Source: Bacteroides sp. CAG:770 (lineage in GTDB: Bacteria > Bacteroidota > Bacteroidia > Bacteroidales > UBA932). From it: DNA of 64,000 bases. A program made the translations under genes and the position numbers. Below the pieces are notes generated by a model. It saw nothing but the letters and a program-made list of their open reading frames with translations. It searched no databases and had not been told where the DNA came from. The stretch spans positions 1 through 64,000 of the forward strand of contig FR890611.1 of the NCBI GenBank assembly GCA_000435075.1, in the 5' to 3' direction. Positions 26,684 through 36,245 of the stretch are shown in pieces; the stretch's first letter is position 1, and each line of letters opens with the position of its first letter.

Positions 26684-28605
26684 TGAAGAAAAACCTACTC
26701 CTTATAGTGTCCGCTGTTGTGCTTTTGTGCATGACGCGGGCATTTGCGTATGCTGGGGAACCTGCTGACAGTACGTTGAGGTTCGCTTTTTTGACTGATA
26801 CTCATCTCGCTGAGAATACTGGTGCGATAGAAGACCTCGCAGCCTGTCTGAAGGATGTAAACAGGAATGACTCCCTTGATTTCGTCCTTTTCGGAGGTGA
26901 CATTACCGATTTCGGAACCGACAAGGAAATCGCACTGGCCAAGAGCATGATGGATACCTTGAAATTCCCATATTATGTGGTTCAGGGCAATCATGATGCG
27001 AACTGGTCCGAGAGCGGATGCAATACCTTCCTGAAAGTCTTCGGATATGAGCATTTTGATTTCAAGGTGAAGGGGTGGCGTTTTCTTGGCTGCAACAGCG
27101 GCCCAGACATGAGGATGGCACCGGGACTCGTTCCCCGTGAGACGATGGAATGGCTCAAGTCACTGGATGATGACGGGAAGGCCATTTTTATAAACCACTA
27201 TCCGATGGACTCCTCGGTGCTGAATTACTTTGATGTCACGAGACAACTGAAGAAGGTCGGTGTCAGATTTCAGATAGGAGGACACTGGCATCAGAACATT
27301 GACAAGAATTATCAGGGTATTCCTGCGGTTCTCTGCCGTTCTACGCTTTCGGCGGGCAAGCGTCCCGGATATAATATCGTGAGAATTACTCCGACACGTA
27401 TAACATTCTCTGAAAGAAGGATTTATGGAGATACTGCGGTGGAGTTTGCCCCGTGGTATGTATATGAATTCCCTTTGTCTGCACCGGCTGACACTGTCCA
27501 CTATGATGCGGACGGACTTCCTGACGACTATCCGTGGATGCGATACGATGTCAACAGCCGTTATCCTCAGGTGAAGGAGGAGTGGAAAAAGACGTTTGAG
27601 GCCAACATCGCGGCAGGTTTTGCCGTAAGTGGCGGCAAGGCATATTTCCCTCTGGCCTCAGGCGAGATGAAATGTATCTCCCTAAAAGACGGTAAAGAGC
27701 TGTGGTCCAAGAAGTTCGGAGGAAAGATATATTCTACTCCTGCCGTGTCCGGCAATACTCTTGTTTTCGGATGTACGGACGGAAATGTATATGCCGTAAA
27801 GACTTCCAACGGTGATGTCAAGTGGCAGTATAAGACTGCCAAGTCAGTATTGGCTTCACCTCTTGTCATGGACGGAGTTGTCTATATCGGAGGTTCTGAC
27901 AATGCATTCCGTGCATTGGACCTGAAAGACGGACGTGCCATCTGGACTTATGACGGAGTCGAAGGACATGCGATATCTACGCCTTATGGTGACAAGGACA
28001 GGGTAGTGTTCGGGACATGGGGCCGCAAACTCTATTCGCTTGATCCGAAGACCGGCAGGGAACAGTGGGTGTGGACTGTAAAGAAGAGTTCGAGGATGTA
28101 TTCCCCCGCACATTGTGTCCCTGTATATGGTTCAGGCAGAATATTCGTGGCAGTACCGGACAGGAAGGTCTATGCCATAGATGCAAGGACAGGAAATGAA
28201 CTGTTCCGCGTGGACGGTGGACGTGATGCCATCGGTATCAGCCCCGACAGAAAGACAGTTTATTCCAAGGTCATGTTCGGAAGCGCCTATGCGTTTGCTT
28301 CCGATGTGCCGGCTCCGGCCCCGGGAAAGGAACTTGACTCTTCTGAAAAAATCTGGACAGTCAGGGACAGCCTCGGATATGATATCGGAACATCGGCATT
28401 GACAGTGGCCGGCGGGCTTCTTCTCATTCCTTCCGACAAGGGAAACATTGTCGCGCTGGACGCGGCCGACGGCTCTTTCAAATGGGCGCACAAAGTTTCA
28501 TTGGCATTGGTCAATCCTTTGAAAATTATTGAGAAACGTGGCCGCATAAGCATCCTAGCCTCGACAATGGACGGGACCGTGGAGTTATTGACACTGGAAA
28601 ATTAA
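26680..28605 (+). CDS. Metallophosphoesterase fused to a PQQ-like beta-propeller
   Basis: The 641-residue exported protein (signal ending AFAYA) has a calcineurin-like phosphoesterase domain (about 33-260) with all metal motifs: DTH (Asp40, His42), GGDITD (72-77), GNHD (103-106) and GGHWH (about 203-207). A PQQ-type propeller follows (about 320-640), with repeats such as LKDGKELWSKKFGGKIYSTP, SNGDVKWQYKTAKSVLASPL and DPKTGREQWVW. It probably hydrolyses a phosphomono- or diester in the periplasm, with the propeller binding substrate or partner. Substrate unknown. Its ATGA overlap with batDE suggests translational coupling to the Bat operon, though it is not a known Bat gene. A terminator follows. 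Confidence 0.82.
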   Translation: MMKKNLLLIVSAVVLLCMTRAFAYAGEPADSTLRFAFLTDTHLAENTGAIEDLAACLKDVNRNDSLDFVLFGGDITDFGTDKEIALAKSMMDTLKFPYYVVQGNHDANWSESGCNTFLKVFGYEHFDFKVKGWRFLGCNSGPDMRMAPGLVPRETMEWLKSLDDDGKAIFINHYPMDSSVLNYFDVTRQLKKVGVRFQIGGHWHQNIDKNYQGIPAVLCRSTLSAGKRPGYNIVRITPTRITFSERRIYGDTAVEFAPWYVYEFPLSAPADTVHYDADGLPDDYPWMRYDVNSRYPQVKEEWKKTFEANIAAGFAVSGGKAYFPLASGEMKCISLKDGKELWSKKFGGKIYSTPAVSGNTLVFGCTDGNVYAVKTSNGDVKWQYKTAKSVLASPLVMDGVVYIGGSDNAFRALDLKDGRAIWTYDGVEGHAISTPYGDKDRVVFGTWGRKLYSLDPKTGREQWVWTVKKSSRMYSPAHCVPVYGSGRIFVAVPDRKVYAIDARTGNELFRVDGGRDAIGISPDRKTVYSKVMFGSAYAFASDVPAPAPGKELDSSEKIWTVRDSLGYDIGTSALTVAGGLLLIPSDKGNIVALDAADGSFKWAHKVSLALVNPLKIIEKRGRISILASTMDGTVELLTLEN

Positions 28606-28628
28606 CAACAAACCAACAAATAACTATG

Positions 28629-28672
28629 AAGTTGCTTTTAAGGATTACTTATAGCAACTTTTTTTATTTTTT
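28629..28672 (+). terminator. Terminator of the Bat operon
   Basis: AAGTTGCT (28629-28636) pairs with AGCAACTT (28653-28660), followed by a long T-rich run. Confidence 0.85.
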
Positions 28673-28732
28673 TCAAAACAGCTCTAAGGGTTTTTTGTCA
28701 GTTGTTGCGACTATATGACAGGAGAGTAACAA

Positions 28733-29287
28733 GTGGACACTATGATGCGCGACATATTGATGTCGATTTCTTTGGAGAATTCGCAGTACTCGTTCAGGCA
28801 GTTGTATGAACTGTATGGCGGGCTGGTGTATCGTTATGTCGGGCTGTATATACGCGACAGAGGAGCCGTGGACGAGATTGTCTCGGATGTCTTTATGGCA
28901 TTGTGGAACAACAGACGCTCTCTTCAGCAAATCAGCAATTTCCGGGGGTATGTGTACAGGATCGCAAAATTCAAGGCCGTGGACTATATAAGGAAGGATA
29001 AATCCAGGATGACCTTTTGCAATGACGATATGCTCGAGCTGTTCGCCGGTACGGAAACCAGTCAGGAAGACGACTGCATATCTGATGAGATCGTGCGTGA
29101 ACTCAACTCGGCCATCGAGACACTGCCTCCTAAATGCCGGATGGCGTTCAAGCTTGTCAGGGAGGACAAGATGAAATACAAGGATGCCGCCGAACTTATG
29201 GATATATCTGTGAAGACACTGGAATCCCATATCCGGATAGCGATGAAGAAGATTTTCAGCGTTCTCGGTCATTCAAAAAAACTATGA
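28733..29287 (+). CDS. ECF RNA polymerase sigma factor
   Basis: The 184-residue sigma-70 ECF factor has region 2 (about 15-85: LYELYGGLVYRYVGLYIRD, VDEIVSDVFMALWNNR, FRGYVYRIAKFKAVDYI) and region 4 (about 120-175: ETLPPKCRMAFKLVREDKMK, YKDAAELMDISVKTLESHI). It would transcribe the susCD genes downstream when released by the FecR-type anti-sigma factor. I choose GTG at 28733 because AGGAG (28720-28724) lies 8 bases upstream, a rare clear Shine-Dalgarno here. ATG at 28742 or 28745 is the alternative. Confidence 0.88.
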   Translation: MDTMMRDILMSISLENSQYSFRQLYELYGGLVYRYVGLYIRDRGAVDEIVSDVFMALWNNRRSLQQISNFRGYVYRIAKFKAVDYIRKDKSRMTFCNDDMLELFAGTETSQEDDCISDEIVRELNSAIETLPPKCRMAFKLVREDKMKYKDAAELMDISVKTLESHIRIAMKKIFSVLGHSKKL

Positions 29288-30258
29288 TGGAAAACAGAAA
29301 AGACATAGAGACACTTGTCGCCGACTATCTCGCCGGCGAAGCTGATGCCGTGGAGATGAAGGCCGTGGAGGCATGGCTGGCCGAGAGCCCGGAGAATAGA
29401 GAATTATTCCGGAAGGTATCTGCATATTGGAATGCAGAAGTGACTTCGGCCGCCGACACCTCGCGTGGTTATGTCCTGCTGGAAAAGAAACTTTCCAGCA
29501 ACCGTCTTCGCTTCAGCCGCGCGGTGGGTTATGCGGCAGGCCTCGCCGCAGCTCTTGTAATCGGCATTTCGGCAGGAATGATGATGTCCGGCCGTAGCGG
29601 CCACATCACCGCTTATGTGACAGGGGACAGCATCTCGTCTTTCGTCCTGTCTGACGGTACGCGTGTCAAACTGAACAAAAACAGCACATTGAGAGTTGCG
29701 AACGGATATGACCGCCGCTCCAGAAACGTGGAATTGGACGGGGAGGCATATTTTGATGTCGTCCACGACCCGTCGAAGAAATTCAACTTGAAAATGGGAG
29801 AGGTGGATGTCACTGTCCTAGGTACGGAGTTCAATGCTGTGAACAAGGCTGACGAGGGGTTTGTCTCTACGTCACTCGTAAGGGGCTCCGTGTTGTTCAG
29901 CACGCCGTCTCAGAAAATAAGGCTCTTTCCCGGGCGTATGGCTCGCTATGATGTGGGTCGTGACGAGGTGGAATTCTCGGCATTCGACAAGGACTCCACT
30001 ACAGCGTGGACGGAAAATCTTATCCGTTATAAATCTGCCGACATCCGAGACCTTATACAGCGGCTCGCTGATGAGAAAGGAGTCACGGCCTTGTTCCGAG
30101 GCGATGTTTTCTCCGGGGATGGACCCGTTTCCGGAACTTTGGAGGCTTCCGTGCCTTTTGAACAGATGTTGTCTGTCCTGCAGGTCCAGGTCAGCTTCGT
30201 GTGGGAGCGCAGCGGTAACGTCTATGTGATTTACCGCAGTAATGCAGAGTGCTTCTGA
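29284..30258 (+). CDS. FecR-family anti-sigma factor
   Basis: The 324-residue inner-membrane protein has an N-terminal cytoplasmic sigma-binding part (about 1-75: VADYLAGEADAVEMKAVEAW), a transmembrane segment (about 79-102, AAGLAAALVIGISAGMMMSG) and a periplasmic FecR domain (about 110-225: FVLSDGTRVKLNKNSTLRV, VELDGEAYFDV, VTVLGTEFNAV) with a C-terminal STN-interacting part. It would hold the ECF sigma factor until the STN domain of the substrate-bound SusC contacts it. Its ATG overlaps the sigma stop by 4 bases (ATGA), indicating coupled translation. Confidence 0.88.
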   Translation: MMENRKDIETLVADYLAGEADAVEMKAVEAWLAESPENRELFRKVSAYWNAEVTSAADTSRGYVLLEKKLSSNRLRFSRAVGYAAGLAAALVIGISAGMMMSGRSGHITAYVTGDSISSFVLSDGTRVKLNKNSTLRVANGYDRRSRNVELDGEAYFDVVHDPSKKFNLKMGEVDVTVLGTEFNAVNKADEGFVSTSLVRGSVLFSTPSQKIRLFPGRMARYDVGRDEVEFSAFDKDSTTAWTENLIRYKSADIRDLIQRLADEKGVTALFRGDVFSGDGPVSGTLEASVPFEQMLSVLQVQVSFVWERSGNVYVIYRSNAECF

Positions 30259-30305
30259 GCCACAGTCTTCAAGAGAAATCTATAATCTACATAAATAATA
30301 ACCGG

Positions 30306-33300
30306 ATGAAACAAAAATTGGTTACAAAAGGAAAGACGGGAGTGTCTGTTTCCCCGTCTTTGGACAATGTCCGTTTCAGGTTGATGGTATTCCTCGCCTC
30401 GGTATTGTCATTGTTATTCATCACTCAGGCGGAAATCATAGCCGCCGGTCAGGTGCAGAAGATCTCTGTCCATACAAATGGGCATGAACCGCTGACCTCG
30501 GTCTTCAGGACGATCGAGAAAAGCAGCATCTATCTGTTCAACTATCAGGACAAGGATGTCGCCGGTATAAAGGTGTCTGTCTCCATCGACAATGCTACCG
30601 TCGAGGAGGTGATGGCCTCTGTTCTCAAAGGTACGGAACTCGCATGGCAGATAAAGGGCAAGAACATCATTGTCTCCGTATCCAGGCAGCAGGCTTCCGG
30701 TTCGAGACGTGAGGTCACGATTCGCGGAAAAGTAATTGACTCTGGCGGGCAGCCTATTCCGGGAGTGGGAGTGCTGGAACGGGACGGCAAGAACGGTACC
30801 GTGACTGACATTGACGGAAACTACTCGCTTCCAACGACGAAAGGGGTAGTCCTGATTTACAGTTGCATAGGCTATAAGGACTGCACAGCTGTGGTCGGCA
30901 CTTCGGATGTCATCAACATGACTTTGAATGCAGAAGATATACAGCTTGACGAGGCAGTCGTGACGGCGCTCGGCATCCGCAAGTCCGAAAAAAGCCTCGG
31001 ATACTCTATCCAGCAGGTCAATGCGGAGGCCTTCTCCAAGGTGAAGACGGACAACCCTCTCAACATGCTGAATGGAAAGATCGCAGGTCTTACTCTGAAC
31101 ACCAGAGCGGCAATTCTCGAGGATCCTGCTGTGCATCTTCGCGGCGAGTCACCTATATATGTGGTGAACGGAACTCCAGTCAAGTACTATAGGGGCATAT
31201 CCAACGATGATATCGAGAGCATCACCGTCCTGAAGGGACCTCAGGCGGCTGTCCTCTACGGCGCCAGAGGAGCCAACGGAGCGATTCTAATAACCACAAA
31301 GTCCGGAACTGCCGACAATAAGGATGTGGACGTCAATGTGAATTCATCCACGATGTTCACGGCCGGCTATCTTACCCTGCCTGATCAGCAGACGATTTAT
31401 GGTACAGGTGAGTACGGACGCTATGCGTACAAGGACGGAAAAGGCGGCGGACTGTATGACGGTCTATGGACCTGGGGCCCGAAGCTGGATCAGAAGGATC
31501 CGCAGTCGCCCAGCGGAATTTGGGAGACTGTCCAGTACAACAGCCCTATAGACCCTGAGACGGGCGAGCGTATCCCGTTGCCTTTCGTCTCCCACAAGAA
31601 CAACTTCAAGAACTTCCTTCAGGAAGGCCTTGTCACTGACAATAATGTCAGCGTGGCAAAGAAGTTCAACGGCGGTTCCTTCCGTGTCAGTCTTAACCAG
31701 ATGTACAGACGTGGACAGACTCCTAATACCAATCTCAAGAAATTCGGTATCACGGCAGCCGCGAACTATGACATAACAAAGAAGCTGCATATCAACATGA
31801 ACATGATATACAGCTATACCTACTCGAAGAACCGCCCTTGGTCAGGATACGGAAACCAACACCCTTATTACAACATTCTCGTGTATATGGGTACCAACAA
31901 TGATATTCTCGACCTGAAAGACTACTGGGAGGAGGGACAGGTCGGCTATGCCCAGAGAAACTGGAATCATACTTGGTTCAACAACCCATGGTTTGTGGCG
32001 TATGAATTCACCCGCCCATACAGTGAGCCGGAGCTTATCGCATCCGCATCGCTTGATTACGATATCATTGACGGACTTAACTTCATGGTGAAGGTTGCGA
32101 CTGACTCCAAGCATCAGAATCAGGAGGAATGCAAACCTTATGCATGGGTAGGCAATGATAACGGATGCTATTCGGTATCAAGCGACAGGAACGTGGATGT
32201 GAACATAGATGCCATGCTCTCGTACAAGAAGAAATTCGGATGGTTCGATGTGGATGCCATGGTCGGAGCCTCCGTGTACGATTCAATGCGTAACTATCAG
32301 TGGGCTAGCACCGATGGCGGACTTCTCCAGCCGGACCTCTATAATGTCACCAATTCCACGAACTCGCCGAAGGTTACTACCACCATACAGAGACGGCGTA
32401 TGGAAGGTGTCTTTGGAACAACTACATTCGGCGCTCTGAATGCCATTTTCCTGACATTCACCGGAAGAAACGACTGGTCATCAACATTGAATCCGGATAA
32501 CAACTCTTTCTTCTATCCGTCTGTCAGCCTCAGTGGTGTGATGACTTCACTGATAAATCTCCCGAAGGCAATCTCCTTCTGGAAGGTCAGAGGCTCATGG
32601 GCAAAGGTCGGTTTTGATCAGAGTTCAGTATATCTGCTCGAAAATTCATACTCGTTCAATAAATATTGGGGCAACAATGCTTCCATGACACCTCCTACAC
32701 TTGTGATAGACAAGGGAATCAAGCCTTACTTCACTAATTCTCTGGAGATCGGCACCGATATCCGCTTCTTCGATAACAGGCTGCGTCTGGATTTCAGCTA
32801 TTACCGGACAAAGGATGAAGGCCAGATCCAGCAGGTGGACATCAACCAGTCCAGCGGATACAGCAAGTTGCTTACGAACGGCAATGACTACAGGAGAAAG
32901 GGCTATGAAGTCATTCTCGGCACTGTCCCTGTTCGCACCCGTGACTGGGAATGGAAAATGGACATGAACTGGTCATTGACGAGAAAGTATCTTGACAGGA
33001 TCTATAACGGGGCATACACCTACAATAATCTCAAGGTGGGTGACAGGGCGGATGCCATCTATGCCCAGGTATGGCAGCGTGACCCGGAAGGCAACTTCAT
33101 CGTGTACGAGAACAACGGACGTCCGATTGAGGATCCTTACAAAAGAATAATCGGATATTCCGGCCCGGACTGGGAGTTCGGTATTTCGTCAAGCCTCCGC
33201 TGGCGCAAGTGGACAATGTCTTTCGACATCTCGGGACGTGTGGGCGGCGTTATCCGTTCAGACCTGAACTCCAGAATGATAGAGGCGGGAACTCACAAGA

Positions 33301-33743
33301 AGACAGCTGTTCCGGAGAGGGAACTTGACTGGACACAGAAACCGTCATTCATCCCATCCAATGCTGTTATCGTGACTGGAGGAGAAGTCACTTATGATGA
33401 CCATGGGAATGTGGTCTCTGACACCAGGACATTCGCCCCGTCTTCAACTCCTGTCTATTTCAAGAGTTGGATAGGCTATCTTGGAAAGCTGAACGGACCT
33501 TACACTCTTGGATATAACCTGTACAAGGCTGATTTCATCAAATTGAGGAATCTTTCGATCTCGTATGATTTCTCTTCATTGATAAAGAAAAACAAGGTGG
33601 TGAAAGGACTGGAGCTGTCACTTATCGGGAATAACCTCTTTATCTGGAAGAAGCTGGACAACGAGGATCCGGATGCGGCGTTCAAGACCTTCTCCTACCC
33701 GACAGAAAGGATGGTCGGCTTCAATCTCTCTGTCTCGTTGTAA
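30306..33743 (+). CDS. SusC-like TonB-dependent transducer with STN domain
   Basis: The 1145-residue outer-membrane transporter has a long signal region (membrane stretch at about 22-45), an STN signalling domain (about 50-125: NGHEPLTSVFRTIEKSSIYL, NATVEEVMASVLKGTELAW), a carboxypeptidase-regulatory-like domain (about 135-220: VTIRGKVIDSGGQPIPGVGV), the plug (about 225-345: EAVVTALGIRKSEKSLGYSI, IYVVNGTPVKYYRGISNDDI, AAVLYGARGANGAILITTK) and a barrel ending FNLSVSL. The STN domain ties this transporter to the FecR/ECF pair upstream, as in FecA-type signalling. ATG at 30306 is preferred over 30249, which overlaps fecR. The substrate is not evident from the sequence. Confidence 0.92.
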   Translation: MKQKLVTKGKTGVSVSPSLDNVRFRLMVFLASVLSLLFITQAEIIAAGQVQKISVHTNGHEPLTSVFRTIEKSSIYLFNYQDKDVAGIKVSVSIDNATVEEVMASVLKGTELAWQIKGKNIIVSVSRQQASGSRREVTIRGKVIDSGGQPIPGVGVLERDGKNGTVTDIDGNYSLPTTKGVVLIYSCIGYKDCTAVVGTSDVINMTLNAEDIQLDEAVVTALGIRKSEKSLGYSIQQVNAEAFSKVKTDNPLNMLNGKIAGLTLNTRAAILEDPAVHLRGESPIYVVNGTPVKYYRGISNDDIESITVLKGPQAAVLYGARGANGAILITTKSGTADNKDVDVNVNSSTMFTAGYLTLPDQQTIYGTGEYGRYAYKDGKGGGLYDGLWTWGPKLDQKDPQSPSGIWETVQYNSPIDPETGERIPLPFVSHKNNFKNFLQEGLVTDNNVSVAKKFNGGSFRVSLNQMYRRGQTPNTNLKKFGITAAANYDITKKLHINMNMIYSYTYSKNRPWSGYGNQHPYYNILVYMGTNNDILDLKDYWEEGQVGYAQRNWNHTWFNNPWFVAYEFTRPYSEPELIASASLDYDIIDGLNFMVKVATDSKHQNQEECKPYAWVGNDNGCYSVSSDRNVDVNIDAMLSYKKKFGWFDVDAMVGASVYDSMRNYQWASTDGGLLQPDLYNVTNSTNSPKVTTTIQRRRMEGVFGTTTFGALNAIFLTFTGRNDWSSTLNPDNNSFFYPSVSLSGVMTSLINLPKAISFWKVRGSWAKVGFDQSSVYLLENSYSFNKYWGNNASMTPPTLVIDKGIKPYFTNSLEIGTDIRFFDNRLRLDFSYYRTKDEGQIQQVDINQSSGYSKLLTNGNDYRRKGYEVILGTVPVRTRDWEWKMDMNWSLTRKYLDRIYNGAYTYNNLKVGDRADAIYAQVWQRDPEGNFIVYENNGRPIEDPYKRIIGYSGPDWEFGISSSLRWRKWTMSFDISGRVGGVIRSDLNSRMIEAGTHKKTAVPERELDWTQKPSFIPSNAVIVTGGEVTYDDHGNVVSDTRTFAPSSTPVYFKSWIGYLGKLNGPYTLGYNLYKADFIKLRNLSISYDFSSLIKKNKVVKGLELSLIGNNLFIWKKLDNEDPDAAFKTFSYPTERMVGFNLSVSL

Positions 33744-33762
33744 TCTAAAAAGACATTTGGTT

Positions 33763-35325
33763 ATGAAAAATATAAAAGGCGGAATCCTGGGATTCGCACT
33801 GATTGGACTGATGACCATGATGGCATCATCCTGCGACTATACTCTCTCGGAGGTCAGCAAGGATGTGAACAGGCCTACACAGGTTCATCCTAAAAACATA
33901 TTGACAACACTGGACATCAATACGTTCGGTATCGAGTACTACGGCATTGAGCCATACCGTCTCATATGGATGTTCGACTATCGCGGCGGAGGCGGACATT
34001 TCAACTTCCTGCGCCGCAACTTCTCCGGTGAATACCAGCGTATTGCCTGGTGCTACGACATGAGGAAAGAGGCTGAACGTGTGGGAGATGAGAGATACTA
34101 CTATCTTGCTTCGTTCTTCAGGGCATGGTGGATGTTCACTGTCACGCGCCTGTTCGGTGATGTCCCTTATACGGAGGCGGGAACAGGGCGACAGGGCAGT
34201 CCGAACTACTACCCTTCCTATGACAAGCAGGAGGATATCATTGCCGGCATCCTGAACGAGCTTGCAGAGGCTAACGAGAAGCTCGCACAGTATGATGCCA
34301 CCTCCGTTGACGGTGACATCATCTATGGCGGGAACATACACAGCTGGCGCAAGCTTATCAACACCCTGCGTCTGCGCGTCCTTATAAACTGCACGTCTGT
34401 GGATTCGATCCATGGCCGAACCCCGAAGGACATGTTTGCTGAAATCGTCAATGACCCCGACGGCAACCCTCTGATGGAGAAGTTGTCCGACAGTGCGATA
34501 CGTGACGAGGAAGACAATACAAGCAACTATGCCTACTACAATAACAACAACTTCGTGTCTTCATACCGTATATCCAGATATGTCGTGGAGCTCATGAAGA
34601 AGAGGAAGGATACAAGGCTTATGCAGATTGCCGAGGTCATGATGAAATACGAGGGTAACTCCTCCATCGATGTCAATGATTTCGCCAACTATAACGGTGT
34701 CATTCCTAACCCTGGAGCCAAAAGCTACAACAACAGCGTGGAAATGAATAACGGCAGCCAGTCCAGACTCAAGGGGAAGTGGTATCAGGAGCCTAAGGGA
34801 CCGTCAGCCATGAATATCAGCTACCCTGAGCTGGAGTTCATTCTTGCCGAGGCTTCTCTCAGGGGATGGATTTCAGGCGATGCGCAGACCTACTACAATG
34901 CCGGTATCACAGCAGCATGCGAGTTCCAGGGCATCGGCTCTGCGGCCATAAAGGCTTATCAGGAAAATGCGGATGTCAAGCTTGTCGGCACACCTACGCG
35001 GATGCTTGGGAAGATTATTACGGAGAAGTATCTTAATTTCTTCATGCAGGGAGCTTTGGAGCCTTATTTCGAGCTGAGGAGAACCGGGTATCCTGATTAT
35101 TCGGAATTCCTGGAGAGGAACATTGACAATCTCTATAACGATGGCTATCTTCCTCTGAGGTATTGCTATCCTCAGGCGGAAATCGATAACAATAACAGCA
35201 ACGTGACCGAGGCCATAAAGCGTCTTGACGAGGGTGATGACAGGAATTCCAGAATGTGGCTTATTTCCGGAACAGACCCTCTCTTTAATCCGGATCCTTT
35301 CCCGTTCAGAAACAAGAACCAGTAA
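33763..35325 (+). CDS. SusD/RagB-family lipoprotein
   Basis: The 520-residue lipoprotein (signal ending MMASSC, Cys24) is the partner of the STN-type SusC, 19 bases after it. Characteristic segments are RYYYLASFFRAWWMFTVTRL with FGDVPY, WRKLINTLRLRVLINCTS, ISYPELEFILAEASLRGWIS and KIITEKYLNFFMQGALEPYF. An in-frame ATG at 33673 lies inside susC and would mask the signal peptide, so it is rejected. Confidence 0.9.
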   Translation: MKNIKGGILGFALIGLMTMMASSCDYTLSEVSKDVNRPTQVHPKNILTTLDINTFGIEYYGIEPYRLIWMFDYRGGGGHFNFLRRNFSGEYQRIAWCYDMRKEAERVGDERYYYLASFFRAWWMFTVTRLFGDVPYTEAGTGRQGSPNYYPSYDKQEDIIAGILNELAEANEKLAQYDATSVDGDIIYGGNIHSWRKLINTLRLRVLINCTSVDSIHGRTPKDMFAEIVNDPDGNPLMEKLSDSAIRDEEDNTSNYAYYNNNNFVSSYRISRYVVELMKKRKDTRLMQIAEVMMKYEGNSSIDVNDFANYNGVIPNPGAKSYNNSVEMNNGSQSRLKGKWYQEPKGPSAMNISYPELEFILAEASLRGWISGDAQTYYNAGITAACEFQGIGSAAIKAYQENADVKLVGTPTRMLGKIITEKYLNFFMQGALEPYFELRRTGYPDYSEFLERNIDNLYNDGYLPLRYCYPQAEIDNNNSNVTEAIKRLDEGDDRNSRMWLISGTDPLFNPDPFPFRNKNQ

Positions 35326-35343
35326 TATAAACGAGACATTATT

Positions 35344-36240
35344 ATGAAACTGTTTAACAAGATATGTGTTCCGGCGGCGCTGACGCTCGCGATGGCTGCG
35401 GCTGTCTCCTGCTCGGACAACGATGACGAGAACGCCGGATGGACGGAGCTGATAAAGGTGGCTACGTACAACATCCAGTATGATAATCAATCCGTGGAAG
35501 CTGGAAAATGGGACAACAGAAAGGACCTGATGCAGAAGATGCTGAAAGACTGCGACTTCGACATCTTCGGTGTGCAGGAGCCATACAAGTCCCAGATCGA
35601 TGACATTGTCTCATGGTTTCCTGAATACGGGTGGGTAGGTGCGAGCATATCCGGCGAGTCGGAGAAGGAGCGTGTCCACTATAACCCGATATTCTACAGG
35701 AAAGACCGTTTCACTGTGTTGGACAACGGTATGTTCTGGTACTCCGAAACCCCTGACGTTGTCAATTCCAAGGGATGGGACTCCTATTCTGTGAGAATGT
35801 GCAACTGGGTGAAATTCAAGGATAACAGAAATGGAAAGATTTTCTTCCATTTCAATTCACATTTCGACCATAAAGGTGAGACAGCCCGTCTGGAGAGCGC
35901 CAAGCTTCTGGTCTCCAAGGTCAAGGAAATTGCAGCTGATTACCCCTCATTCTGCACTGGGGACTATAATACTGATCAGACCTCTGCTCCGTACCAGATA
36001 ATAATCATGTCTGACCTGATGGACAGCTACAGCAAGGCGCAGTAACGTTCAGGGGACGGAGTCCGTTCCTATAACGGCTATAGTCAGGCCACAGCCACTT
36101 CTTCCAGCTCACGCATTGACCATATATTCGTGAGCCGTGGAACGAAGGTATATACTTGGAGTCTCCTCTGCAAGAGTTATGACGGAAAATTCGCTTCCGA
36201 CCACAACCCTATAGTCATACAATGGTCGCTGCATAGATAA
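35344..36240 (+). pseudogene. Endonuclease/exonuclease/phosphatase-family gene with an in-frame stop
   Basis: A lipoprotein-like signal (ending AAAVSC) leads into an EEP fold: VATYNIQYDNQ (metal Asn), FGVQEPYKSQ (metal Glu), HFNSHFDH, and CTGDYNTDQ at about residue 210. A TAA at 36043-36045 then ends the 233-residue frame. The same frame continues without frameshift for 64 codons, encoding SGDGVRSYNG, SSSSRIDHIFVSRG and the final catalytic SDHNPIVIQW, up to TAA at 36240. Together they make a normal EEP domain. The truncated product lacks the essential SDH histidine and should be inactive unless the stop is read through or is a sequencing error. Related enzymes cleave phosphodiesters in nucleic acids, sphingolipids or inositol phosphates. 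It lies between susD and a BACON-type lipoprotein gene (5-base gap). Confidence 0.85.
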
Positions 36241-36245
36241 TAAAT

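Noticed and set aside
33673..33762. N-terminal extension of the second SusD
   Set aside because: It lies inside the susC coding end and would hide an obvious lipoprotein signal peptide.
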